Assembly: GCA_045590215.1 (NCBI GenBank)
Contig: JAZNQO010000016.1
Coordinates: forward strand, 1 to 23,143
Direction: 5' to 3'
Source: RUG563 sp045590215
GTDB lineage: Bacteria; Bacillota; Clostridia; Christensenellales; Aristaeellaceae
Length of the DNA stretch: 23,143 nucleotides
Within the stretch, counting starts at the first letter, position 1. Every line of letters starts with the position of its first letter. The notes below the pieces were generated by a model that had not been told where the DNA came from, ran no database searches, and worked only from the letters and a program-made list of their open reading frames with translations. Positions 8,687-15,344 of the stretch are shown here, piece by piece. The position numbers and the translations under genes were made by a program.

Positions 8687-8733
8687 ATAAAAATAGCAAA
8701 AGCGTCAGTTTTCACTAACGCTGTTCTTTGCTA
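8687..8733 (-). terminator. Intrinsic terminator of the 105-aa gene
   Basis: The minus strand can form AGCGTTAGT-GAAA-ACTGACGCT (8701-8722), extended across a small bulge by ATAGCAAA pairing with TTTGCTAT, then a run of T. The outer stem begins at the stop codon. The GNRA-type loop and T-run make this a strong rho-independent terminator that separates the gene from the region to its left. Confidence 0.85.
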
Positions 8734-9051
8734 TTATTCGGCAATAATAAGCACTGCTCTAAACTGGCTGGCTGCATTGCTCTCCGTCACGGTGAAGGAG
8801 TATCTCTCTCCGCTGCCAACCTTTACCCAGCACTTATCTTCGCTGTTGTATTTTTCCCAAGAGATTTGATAGCCGCTTTCGGCGTTATTAACGATAGCCA
8901 TCAACGTTACCTGATCTCCATAATAAATATCGCCTTGGTTCAGCAGCTTAATGGAAATAGATTCATTTTCTGCCAAGGCAACATTCCAAATACCAGTCAT
9001 CAGGCTGGCAATCAACAACACTGTAAACAGTTTCTGAAAAGCGTTCTTCAC
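8734..9051 (-). CDS. Small secreted Ig-like protein
   Basis: The protein has 105 aa if translation starts at GTG 9051, 10 nt after AAAGGGG. An upstream in-frame ATG at 9096 is unlikely because a TATAAT -10 box (9086-9091) lies just downstream of it. From the GTG start, residues 1-27 are a clear signal peptide (KNAFQKLFTVLLIASLM, cleavage after ALA). The remaining 78 residues are a single divergent copy of the Ig-like domain of the 189- and 375-aa proteins: a GDQVTLMAIV strand, a YQISWEKYNSEDKCW core and a final FRAVLI strand. It stands alone with its own promoter and terminator between the pilus-like operon and the adhesin unit. Its function is unknown. Confidence 0.78.
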   Translation of the reverse strand: MKNAFQKLFTVLLIASLMTGIWNVALAENESISIKLLNQGDIYYGDQVTLMAIVNNAESGYQISWEKYNSEDKCWVKVGSGERYSFTVTESNAASQFRAVLIIAE

Positions 9052-9085
9052 GAATAAAACGCCCCTTTCCGAAAATCTCAACCTT

Positions 9086-9091
9086 ATTATA
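9086..9091 (-). promoter_or_regulatory. Probable -10 box for the 105-aa gene
   Basis: A perfect TATAAT sits about 35 nt before the GTG start at 9051. No good -35 hexamer is seen at 16-18 nt, so an activator or an extended element may contribute. Its position inside the longer open frame is the main reason for choosing the GTG start. Confidence 0.5.
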
Positions 9092-9134
9092 ACCATTTAA
9101 TGTTACAGGAACGGTTACATTTAGAAAGATTTTC

Positions 9135-9158
9135 AAAAAAGAGCGTTATTTTTTCGCT
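9135..9158 (-). terminator. Weak candidate terminator after the regulator gene
   Basis: About 20 nt after the SARP stop codon the minus strand reads AGCG, an A-rich loop, CGCT, then C and six T. The stem has only four to five base pairs, so termination here is uncertain, but it is the only candidate at the end of the pilus-like operon. Confidence 0.35.
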
Positions 9159-9179
9159 AAAATAGTATTTTTCTTGTTT

Positions 9180-10397
9180 TTACGGCTTGATTGCTTCAGA
9201 AGGCTTCATATCGCTGCTGAGGGGCCCGATGCGGAAATTGAAGGGGATATTGGAATTGGGGAATTTCTTATAGAACAGCTGTTTCACGCGCTCCATGACC
9301 ATATTGCCGGTGGTATAGTTTACCGTGGGCAAAAGAAGGGCGAAAATGGTGGGCGAAAAATGGGTGATGGTATCGCCTTTGCGCAGATTGCGCTTGAGAA
9401 TCTCCAGCGTGCCGTTCATGATATTATCCTGCTTGATGGAATCCATGGAAGGATCATCGGGATTTCCCACCATAATCACGCCCAGGAACATGGTAGACCC
9501 CAGTCTTTCCAGATTGCGCATTTGCAGGTTATAGATTTCCTTGAACACCGCATATTCGCACACGAATGCACCGCGCTGTTCACCGCTTTCACGCAGCTCA
9601 TTCCGGATAGCTTCCAGACTGAATTCTAATGTTTTCCCGGCACGGACGATCTGCTTATAGAACTCCTGCATATCTTCGCTGGGCTGCACCCCCAGATACC
9701 GATAATTCAGGTGGGTCACATGCTTATACTGCACCAAGGCTTCATTGGTACGGTTGGTCTGGATCAGGGCCGTCATCAGCTCCATATGCAGCTTGTCGTC
9801 AAAATTATCCACATTCAGGGCCATCCGGCACACCCGGACAATATCCTGATGATTATTCTGCGCTTTCAGAAGCTCGATATAGGAATAAATTGCCGACATA
9901 TATTTGTTATGCAGGCTGGTAGCCTGGGCCAGTGCCCACACGTTCTGCTCGCAGTTCTGCAAAAGATCGCCCTTGTAAAGAGAAAGCAGCTTTTCATAGC
10001 AGGCAGCCTTCTGGGGCTCATCATCCCGAAGGGTTGCCAATTCCTCAAAAATATCCTCAATCTGGTAAAAGTCAATGGTCATGCCGGGCAGATTTTCCCA
10101 GTGGTATGCCCCGCGATCTGCCACGATGCAGTTGCCAAAGCCGGGAGAAATCTGGTTCAAAATAGCACGCAGGCGGCTCACAAGCGTTTTCAGGGCGTTT
10201 TCGGGATTGGCACTGCCTTCGTCCGACCACAGCGTAACCAGCAGCCGATAATTGGGCACAGGTTGGCCGTGATTGAGCATCAGATACTGCATCAAGCTTA
10301 CGCCTTTGCGAGACTTTTTGACCAAATTTTCTTCTTTTTGCTCATTGATATACACCATAAAATTATCCATGAGCTGAATACGGATGGTGTCTGCCAT
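9180..10397 (-). CDS. SARP/BTAD-type transcriptional regulator with degenerate GGDEF-like C-terminus
   Basis: The protein has 405 aa from ATG 10397, preceded by GGGGAG; a start 16 codons earlier lacks this site and overlaps the upstream gene. Residues 1-100 resemble an OmpR-type winged helix (LWSDEG, ALKTLVSRLRAIL, DRGAYHW). Residues 108-255 match a bacterial transcriptional activator domain (TPR-like helices, LHMELMTALIQTNRTNEALVQY). Residues 275-395 look like a GGDEF fold in which the signature is SPTIF (HFSPTIFALLLP, where active enzymes have R-x-GGDEF), so cyclase activity is not expected; a sensory or dimerising role is inferred. It is the last gene of the pilus-like operon, 19 nt after pilT, so it probably controls this operon or the surface-protein genes next to it. 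Confidence 0.85.
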   Translation of the reverse strand: MADTIRIQLMDNFMVYINEQKEENLVKKSRKGVSLMQYLMLNHGQPVPNYRLLVTLWSDEGSANPENALKTLVSRLRAILNQISPGFGNCIVADRGAYHWENLPGMTIDFYQIEDIFEELATLRDDEPQKAACYEKLLSLYKGDLLQNCEQNVWALAQATSLHNKYMSAIYSYIELLKAQNNHQDIVRVCRMALNVDNFDDKLHMELMTALIQTNRTNEALVQYKHVTHLNYRYLGVQPSEDMQEFYKQIVRAGKTLEFSLEAIRNELRESGEQRGAFVCEYAVFKEIYNLQMRNLERLGSTMFLGVIMVGNPDDPSMDSIKQDNIMNGTLEILKRNLRKGDTITHFSPTIFALLLPTVNYTTGNMVMERVKQLFYKKFPNSNIPFNFRIGPLSSDMKPSEAIKP

Positions 10398-10416
10398 AAA
10401 CTTTAATCTCCCCTCA

Positions 10417-11463
10417 TTAACGCTTGATATCGTTGCTTTCAGCATACATAACAGCGGTTTCTTTGGTGATCTGCCCTTCCCGGACCAAGCGATCCAGTTC
10501 CCTGTTCATGCTCATCATGCCAAGGCTCTGACCGCCTGCAATCACGTTGTCCAACTGATGGGTGCGGTTTTCACGGATCAGGTTCTGCACGGCCGGGGTA
10601 GAAATCATCACTTCATACACCGGAATCAGACCACCGTCTTTTTTTGGCAGCAGCCGCTGGGAAATAACCGCCCGCAAAACCATGGAAAGCTGCATCCGGA
10701 TCTGATGCTGCTGTTCCGCCGGGAAAGCGTCGATAATACGGTCAATGGTCTTGGCTGCGCCGATGGTATGCAGCGAAGAAAGCAGCAAATGCCCCGTCTC
10801 TGCGGCAGAAATGGCGGTGCTGATAGTTTCCGTATCACGCATTTCACCCAACATAATCACATCCGGTGCCTGACGCAAAGCAGACCGCAGTGCCAGAGGA
10901 AACGTGGGCGCATCTTCGGGCACTTCCCGCTGGCTCACCAGCGATTTCCGGTGAGAATGAAGATATTCGATGGGGTCTTCGATGGTAACGATATGGCCGC
11001 TACGGCTGTTGTTGATTTTGTCCACAAGGCAGGCAAGGGTGGTACTTTTGCCGCTGCCGGCAGGGCCTGTGACCAGCACCATGCCGCTTCGCAAATTAGC
11101 CAATTCTGTCACTTGCTGCGGAATATGCAGGCTCTGGGCATCCGGAAGGCCGAACGTAACCACACGGCAGGTAGCGGCCAGTGTGCCGCGCTGACGATAC
11201 ACATTGCAGCGGAAACGGCTTAAATCCACCACGGAGAAGGAGAAATCGTCATCGCCGTTTACTTCCAGCTTGTCCATTTTCCTTCTGGCCATGGAATAAA
11301 TCATGTTGATAATTTCTTCCGCCGATTGCGGCGTCAGCCTGCCCTCTTCCAAAGGTGTCATCAGGCCTTCCGCCTTTACCATCACCGGGGAGCCGGGAAT
11401 GATAAAAATATCCGAGCCGCCTTTTTCCAGTGCTTTTCTCAATAAACTTAAAACTCGTTCCAT
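10417..11463 (-). CDS. pilT: PilT-type type IV pilus (twitching/retraction) ATPase
   Basis: The protein has 348 aa from ATG 11463, after GGGG at 5 nt and overlapping the upstream gene by 16 nt. Family members power pilus retraction as hexamers at the inner face of the membrane. Visible motifs are Walker A GPAGSGKST (133-141), the Asp box VTIEDPIEYLH (159-169), Walker B DVIMLGEMRD (201-210), the His box TGHLLLSSLHT (223-233) and a variant of the PilT-specific AIRNLIRE signature, AVQNLIRE (291-298). The zinc-binding cysteines of PilB/GspE assembly ATPases are absent, and the length is normal for PilT. No assembly ATPase is present in the window, so a second ATPase must be encoded elsewhere, or this one serves alone. 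Confidence 0.94.
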   Translation of the reverse strand: MERVLSLLRKALEKGGSDIFIIPGSPVMVKAEGLMTPLEEGRLTPQSAEEIINMIYSMARRKMDKLEVNGDDDFSFSVVDLSRFRCNVYRQRGTLAATCRVVTFGLPDAQSLHIPQQVTELANLRSGMVLVTGPAGSGKSTTLACLVDKINNSRSGHIVTIEDPIEYLHSHRKSLVSQREVPEDAPTFPLALRSALRQAPDVIMLGEMRDTETISTAISAAETGHLLLSSLHTIGAAKTIDRIIDAFPAEQQHQIRMQLSMVLRAVISQRLLPKKDGGLIPVYEVMISTPAVQNLIRENRTHQLDNVIAGGQSLGMMSMNRELDRLVREGQITKETAVMYAESNDIKR

Positions 11464-11888
11464 GTTTTCCCCACTTCTGCATCCAAGATTCTGGTATGCC
11501 AAGTTAAGCGTTCTTCGCTTTCCAAAGGATTGAGATACACAGCCGCATACAAATCTCTGTTTTCGCGGCTTTCCGTCCAGTAAATCACCCGGCCGTCCAG
11601 TTCCATTTCTTCATCCAGCGCATTTTCCACAGCCGCCAGATAGTCTTCTTCGGAGGCAGCCTCTTTTTCGCAGGCCGCAGCCAGCGCATCCAGACCGGCG
11701 TATGTTTCTTCCGCCGCATCAAACAGAGCCCCGTCTGCCTGTGCCACCTGAATACTTCTGTCGGACAGGCGCATATCGTTCTGGGTTCTGATGAACATCA
11801 GCATGCCCATGATGCTCATGCTGAGCACCACCACAATCAAAATCAGCGAAGGGGCACCGGGGCTCAAATGAAAGCTTCTATTTTTCAT
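11448..11888 (-). CDS. Small membrane protein, pilin-like, of the pilus operon
   Basis: The protein has 146 aa; its ATG overlaps the previous stop as ATGA and follows GGGGAGGTGG. One hydrophobic segment (about 12-33: APSLILIVVVLSMSIMGML) comes after a short basic N-terminus with a Gly just before it. A helical, Glu/Ala-rich ectodomain follows (QVAQADGALFDAAEE, ENALDEEMELDG) and a beta-rich end (GRVIYWTES, YAAVYL). The layout is that of a type IV pilin or pseudopilin, but the G-F-T-L-I-E cleavage motif is missing. No named family was recognised. Gene order makes a minor pilin or assembly factor likely. Confidence 0.78.
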   Translation of the reverse strand: MKNRSFHLSPGAPSLILIVVVLSMSIMGMLMFIRTQNDMRLSDRSIQVAQADGALFDAAEETYAGLDALAAACEKEAASEEDYLAAVENALDEEMELDGRVIYWTESRENRDLYAAVYLNPLESEERLTWHTRILDAEVGKTWNEF

Positions 11889-12283
11889 AAGCCCACCTCC
11901 CCGACATAAACGGAGGAAGGCAGAGCGAAAAATTCTTGCTCTTGCGTTCCTGCCAAGACCGTCATCCTGTAATATACGCCTGCTTCTCTTTCCTGCGCCT
12001 CACACTGCACCCGCATCCGATAGTCCTCAAAATCCTTCTGCCAATAGGATTCGGTCTTTTCAAAGCCGGCATCCGCAAGCACGCTTTCGGGATTTGTGCC
12101 GGCACGCAGCCGTGCGCTCACGTTCTGGGCTTCAAAGAGGGCTTCACTTTGCAAAGCGGCCTGATTTTCCGTAATATACGCATGGGCATACACCTGCGCC
12201 AGCACGGAGAAGGACAGAATGAAGAAAAACAGCACGATCACCAGCTCAATCAGCAGCGCATTCATGCCGGTGCTTTTTTTCAT
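11885..12283 (-). CDS. Pilin-like membrane protein with N-terminal hydrophobic helix
   Basis: The protein has 132 aa. ATGA overlap links it to the genes on both sides, and AAGGAGG precedes the start. Residues 7-30 are hydrophobic (MNALLIELVIVLFFFILSF) after KKSTG. A glutamate lies inside the helix, as in pilins and TadE-like proteins, but at +7 from the Gly rather than +5. The ectodomain starts with an amphipathic helix and ends in strands (YRMRVQCEAQ, YYRMTVLAG). It is probably a minor pseudopilin or a TadE-like protein; processing by a prepilin peptidase is uncertain. Confidence 0.77.
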   Translation of the reverse strand: MKKSTGMNALLIELVIVLFFFILSFSVLAQVYAHAYITENQAALQSEALFEAQNVSARLRAGTNPESVLADAGFEKTESYWQKDFEDYRMRVQCEAQEREAGVYYRMTVLAGTQEQEFFALPSSVYVGEVGL

Positions 12284-12768
12284 ATGGCTCCTCCTTCCGC
12301 CGCTTTTGTTTTCACGGCTTCGTACAAGGTATAGCTGTTGCCTTCTTCATCCTGCATGTCCACAATCAAAAGATTGCCTTCCAGCCGGGGGGCAAACATC
12401 CTGGCCGGGCACACCACATCCCCGTTTTCGGGGGCAAAGGTGCGTTCAGCGGAAATAAACTGCTGTCGCAGTGCCCCGTCAAACACATACAGATACTGAT
12501 AATAGATTTCATCGTCGAAATTGTTTTCGATCAGCAGCCTGTCGCCATCAATGAGCACATTGCCCTGTTCTTCCTGCGTGTAGATGGTGCTGCGCACGAA
12601 AGAGCACAAGATTCGTTCATGGTTGGTCTGCTGTGCCCTATCCTCAAGCCCCACATAGCACATGGCTCCCAGCACCACCATCAGCATGGAAAACACCATG
12701 AAAACAGCCAGCACCAGAATCACAAACACCTGCTGGATGGAGAAGGGGCGTTCATATTTCTTCGTCAT
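12280..12768 (-). CDS. DUF4860-type pilin-like membrane protein
   Basis: The protein has 162 aa, with ATGA overlap to the genes on both sides. The N-terminus FSIQQVFVILVLAVFMVFSMLMVVLGAMCY has the S-I-Q-x-hydrophobic pattern I associate with DUF4860, a Firmicutes family found near type II secretion F proteins. One transmembrane helix (about 11-38) precedes a beta-rich ectodomain of about 120 aa (NVLIDGDRLLIE, LLIVDMQDEEGNSYTLYEAV). The family assignment is from memory. The gene position supports a minor subunit of the pilus-like fibre. Confidence 0.78.
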   Translation of the reverse strand: MTKKYERPFSIQQVFVILVLAVFMVFSMLMVVLGAMCYVGLEDRAQQTNHERILCSFVRSTIYTQEEQGNVLIDGDRLLIENNFDDEIYYQYLYVFDGALRQQFISAERTFAPENGDVVCPARMFAPRLEGNLLIVDMQDEEGNSYTLYEAVKTKAAEGGAI

Positions 12769-13073
12769 ATCAGCCCATCCCCCCGTACCGTCACCCGAAT
12801 TTCGGGCATCTGATTGGATGCAAAAGCCTCATAGAGCACATGATATTTATCTTCATCATAAGCCAGGCCGTAGTTTTCCCGCAGGTAATCCAGATCGGCA
12901 GGATAGGCACCTTCCACGGCAAAGCAGGTGGTGGCCGCATTCCGCACCGCATCCTGCACCATCCGGGTTTCCCCGGCATCCCCGGCAGAAACCATGCTGT
13001 TAATCAATAGCACAGCCCCGGCCAGCAATATCACCAGCAGCACAACCGTCACAACCGTTCTTTTCACCGTCAC
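12765..13073 (-). CDS. Pseudopilin-like protein (GspG/type IV pilin-like ectodomain)
   Basis: The protein has 102 aa from GTG 13073, 8 nt after a GGAGG. A hydrophobic helix (about 7-27, VVTVVLLVILLAGAVLL) is followed by a short helical stretch and the motif AVEGAYPADLDYLRENYGL, typical of the alpha-beta loop in small pilins and GspG-like pseudopilins. No G-F-T-x-x-E processing site precedes the helix. The stop overlaps the next start as ATGA. It may be the main fibre subunit or a minor one; its small size fits either. Confidence 0.8.
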   Translation of the reverse strand: MTVKRTVVTVVLLVILLAGAVLLINSMVSAGDAGETRMVQDAVRNAATTCFAVEGAYPADLDYLRENYGLAYDEDKYHVLYEAFASNQMPEIRVTVRGDGLI

Positions 13074-13121
13074 AAAGCACCCCTCCTTTCCCCGTTATTT
13101 CTTTTCTTCATATTATTGCCA

Positions 13122-14174
13122 TCACAGCAGGCTGGTCAGGACGCTGGCCATGGGCAGCATCACGGAAAGCAGCACAGCCCCGATCACCACGCTGAGCAGA
13201 GCCACCACCGTAGGTTCGATGACGGCAATGATTCTGGCAATGCTGTTTTCCGTTTCCTCTTCGTAAGTTGCGGAGATTTTTTCCATCACCATATCTTCGC
13301 TGCCCGTCATGACGCCCGTCTGCAAAAGCCGGGTGTGCATATCATCAAAGAGGCCGGAAACGGCAATGGCATCGGAGAAGGTTTCGCCCTGATTGATTTT
13401 TTCGCCGATGGCTTTCACCTTTTCCACCGCTTCCGCATCATCCAGCACCCTCGGCACCGTGTTCAGCGCATCTTCCATCAAAAAGCCGCTGGACAGCATC
13501 ATGGAAAGAACAGAAGCTACCCGGCTGCCGGAAATACGCATGGAAAGATCACCAAACGCCGGGATACATTTGCGCAAAAGGCGCATCATCTTATCCCTTG
13601 CCGGAGTCTTGGAAAGCACAAGGCAAATCACCACGCCAAGCAGAACAACGCCCACAATCACAAGCACGATCCAGCCAATGTTCGCACCCAGCTGCATCAG
13701 GCTGTTATTGGTGTCCGATGCGCCAACGCCCATGCTGCTGAGCACCCGGCGGAACACAGGCAGCACCTTCCACAAAAGAATCAGCACAATAATCACCAGC
13801 ATGCTGCCCAAGACCAGTGGATAGGCCACCGCGTTGCGCAAAGCGTCCTTCATCCGGGCTTCCCGTTCATAATAGGCCGTCATGCCCCGCATGACGTCTT
13901 CCAGATGGCCGGTTTTTTCGCCGATGCCCGTCATTTCCACCAGATATTCGGGAAAGCGGCCGTCTTTTTCCATGGCGTTATAGAGGCTGCCCGTTTCCAG
14001 CATGCTTTCGTGCATGGCGGCAAAGGAAGCGGCATCCTTGTTTTCTTTCTTTTCAGCCATCAGTTCCAAGCCTGTTTCCAGTGGCATGCCAGCCTTGAGC
14101 ATCAGGGAAATCTGGCTGCAGAAATTGCTCAACTCCACCGGCGTCATGGCCTTGTTATCTTTCTGATTCTTCAT
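13122..14174 (-). CDS. Type II secretion F / PilC-family inner-membrane platform protein
   Basis: The protein has 350 aa from ATG 14174, 6 nt after GGGGGAAG. PilC/GspF proteins form the membrane base on which pilus ATPases act. Two copies of the GspF helical domain are visible: about 11-125 (FCSQISLMLKAGMPLETGLELM, GIGEKTGHLEDVM) and about 215-330 (VLSMMLSSGFLMEDAL, TGVMTGSEDMVMEKI). Three hydrophobic segments lie near 127-152, 165-188 and 325-348. It is shorter than the usual 400 aa because the N-terminal cytoplasmic part is reduced. It lies 12 nt after the transglutaminase gene and 48 nt before the first pilin-like gene. Confidence 0.92.
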   Translation of the reverse strand: MKNQKDNKAMTPVELSNFCSQISLMLKAGMPLETGLELMAEKKENKDAASFAAMHESMLETGSLYNAMEKDGRFPEYLVEMTGIGEKTGHLEDVMRGMTAYYEREARMKDALRNAVAYPLVLGSMLVIIVLILLWKVLPVFRRVLSSMGVGASDTNNSLMQLGANIGWIVLVIVGVVLLGVVICLVLSKTPARDKMMRLLRKCIPAFGDLSMRISGSRVASVLSMMLSSGFLMEDALNTVPRVLDDAEAVEKVKAIGEKINQGETFSDAIAVSGLFDDMHTRLLQTGVMTGSEDMVMEKISATYEEETENSIARIIAVIEPTVVALLSVVIGAVLLSVMLPMASVLTSLL

Positions 14175-14186
14175 GGTTCTTCCCCC

Positions 14187-15008
14187 TTAATACCATCGTT
14201 CCACTGCGTATTCTACCGGCTGCGCCATATTCTGCAAAATTGCGGTGGGGTCGAATAGCTTTTCTTCACCGTTAACTGTTACCTGTGCCCATGCGTGATA
14301 CTGGTCGTTAGCACTGCCGATCACCAGTTTAGCCGGAACGCCCTGGGTGCGGAACATGCACACCGCCGTGGATGCCAGATCCAGGCAAATACCCATGCCC
14401 TTTTCAAAGCAGTAATCCACATCCGGCACGCCGTCCCCTTTGGTGGTTACAGCCCGTATATAATCATATACGAAGCTTTTGAGGATAAATTCGGAGATGA
14501 TTTTATATTTTTCTTCTGCGCCTGTTACACCGGCACAGATTTCATCCGCCTTTTTTACAGCCTGATTATCGCTTGAATAATTGATGAATTGATTGGGATA
14601 GAGGAACGGCCTGGAGGTATCGGGCATATCCACGGCGAAGGAAACGCCGCCTTCGCCGGAATACTTGCTGCCGGACACTTGCTTGAAAAGGCTCAATTGA
14701 TAATTTCCGTTGCCGAATTGCAGGGGAATCACGTCAAACTCGTTATCGTTGCCAAGGTCATACATGATGGAGTGATCGCCTTTTTTCACTCGCAGCTTCA
14801 ATCGCTTCTTGGTGCTGCCGCCCCGAACCAGAATATAGCCGTCACCGGCATGTTCGGTAATCACTTCCAGCGCACCGTCTTTTTTCTTCTGGCCGGAGCC
14901 GCTGCTATCCGGCCAGAGGGCCGCCAGCGTACCGGCACTGTATAGGAAGAAAAGGAAAACAGAAAGACAAACGCACACAAACCGCCGGGTTCGACGCCTG
15001 CTTTGCAT
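14187..15008 (-). CDS. Secreted transglutaminase-like protein, first gene of the pilus-like operon
   Basis: The protein has 273 aa from ATG 15008. After a basic start (MQSRRRTRRF), residues 11-30 form a signal peptide or anchor (cleavage after LAA possible). Residues 45-130 look beta-rich and are unassigned. Residues 150-273 carry the transglutaminase/papain-like core: Cys208 in GMGICLDLAS, His238 in QYHAW and Asp253 in LFDPT, with the usual GVPAKLVIGSA between. All three catalytic residues are present, so activity as a peptidase or crosslinking enzyme on the outer face is plausible. Many such domains are peptidases rather than true transglutaminases. Its place ahead of pilC suggests a role in maturing or anchoring the pilus-like structure. 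Confidence 0.87.
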   Translation of the reverse strand: MQSRRRTRRFVCVCLSVFLFFLYSAGTLAALWPDSSGSGQKKKDGALEVITEHAGDGYILVRGGSTKKRLKLRVKKGDHSIMYDLGNDNEFDVIPLQFGNGNYQLSLFKQVSGSKYSGEGGVSFAVDMPDTSRPFLYPNQFINYSSDNQAVKKADEICAGVTGAEEKYKIISEFILKSFVYDYIRAVTTKGDGVPDVDYCFEKGMGICLDLASTAVCMFRTQGVPAKLVIGSANDQYHAWAQVTVNGEEKLFDPTAILQNMAQPVEYAVERWY

Positions 15009-15037
15009 GTCCTCACTTCCTTTCTTCCTATGAATAT

Positions 15038-15043
15038 AGTATA
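15038..15043 (-). promoter_or_regulatory. Candidate -10 box for the pilus-like operon
   Basis: TATACT on the minus strand lies about 30 nt before the transglutaminase start, with only a weak -35 (TTTAAT, 15061-15066) at 17 nt. It is the best candidate for the start of the eight-gene operon, and the weak -35 would fit dependence on an activator. Confidence 0.4.
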
Positions 15044-15281
15044 AAATTACACAATACCATATTAAATATTACCACACCTTTCCATTATTTTCAACAATAA
15101 GTTGCTGTATAAATTACATTTTCCTATATCAATGTAAGCCATTTGTAACCAACAGGCGCATCTAAAGAAGCCTCCGCAACCACATTTGAGGCTTGATAAA
15201 TTTTCCCATGTCTTTTTCTGCCTTTATTTGCCCATATATTCCATGAAAATGTGCCAAAATTGCATTTTTCTGTTTTCAATC

Positions 15282-15310
15282 TTGCAGTTTTTACCGGAAA
15301 CGCATATAAT
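15282..15310 (+). promoter_or_regulatory. Promoter of serC-serA
   Basis: TTGCAG (15282-15287) and a perfect TATAAT (15305-15310) are spaced by 17 nt. Transcription would begin near 15317, giving a leader of about 28 nt, too short for a riboswitch or T-box. Confidence 0.65.
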
Positions 15311-15344
15311 AGCGTCAACCGAATTGAAGGGAGACGAAGGAAGA

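Larger units (their letters stand above)
8017..8733. other. Gene-poor intergenic region with promoter, long leader and inverted repeats
   Basis: No well-supported gene lies here. Read on the minus strand it holds the terminator of the 105-aa gene, a 140-nt stretch with imperfect inverted repeats, a good promoter at 8387-8414, and about 360 nt of leader before the 189-aa gene. A second TATAAT (8136-8141) lacks a convincing -35. Inside the leader, CGATGC and GCATCG could pair around a 17-nt loop. A 78-codon frame (8132-8368) and a 44-codon frame (8487-8621) are open but not convincing as genes. Confidence 0.6.
15009..15344. other. Divergent intergenic region between the pilus-like operon and serC
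   Basis: No gene is supported here. It holds candidate start signals for both directions. AAGCCTC (15168-15174) and GAGGCTT (15188-15194) form a 7-bp inverted repeat with a 13-nt loop, of unknown meaning. The rest is AT-rich. No T-box or other known riboswitch for the serine genes is visible. Confidence 0.6.

Noticed and set aside
9052..9096. Upstream ATG start (9096) for the 105-aa Ig-like protein
   Set aside because: A TATAAT lies just inside this extension and there is no ribosome site. The GTG at 9051 gives a normal signal peptide and follows AAAGGGG.
15186..15344. Extension of serC upstream to 15186
   Set aside because: It would read through the promoter and add 53 residues absent from all SerC proteins; the ATG at 15345 has a ribosome site and gives the standard N-terminus.
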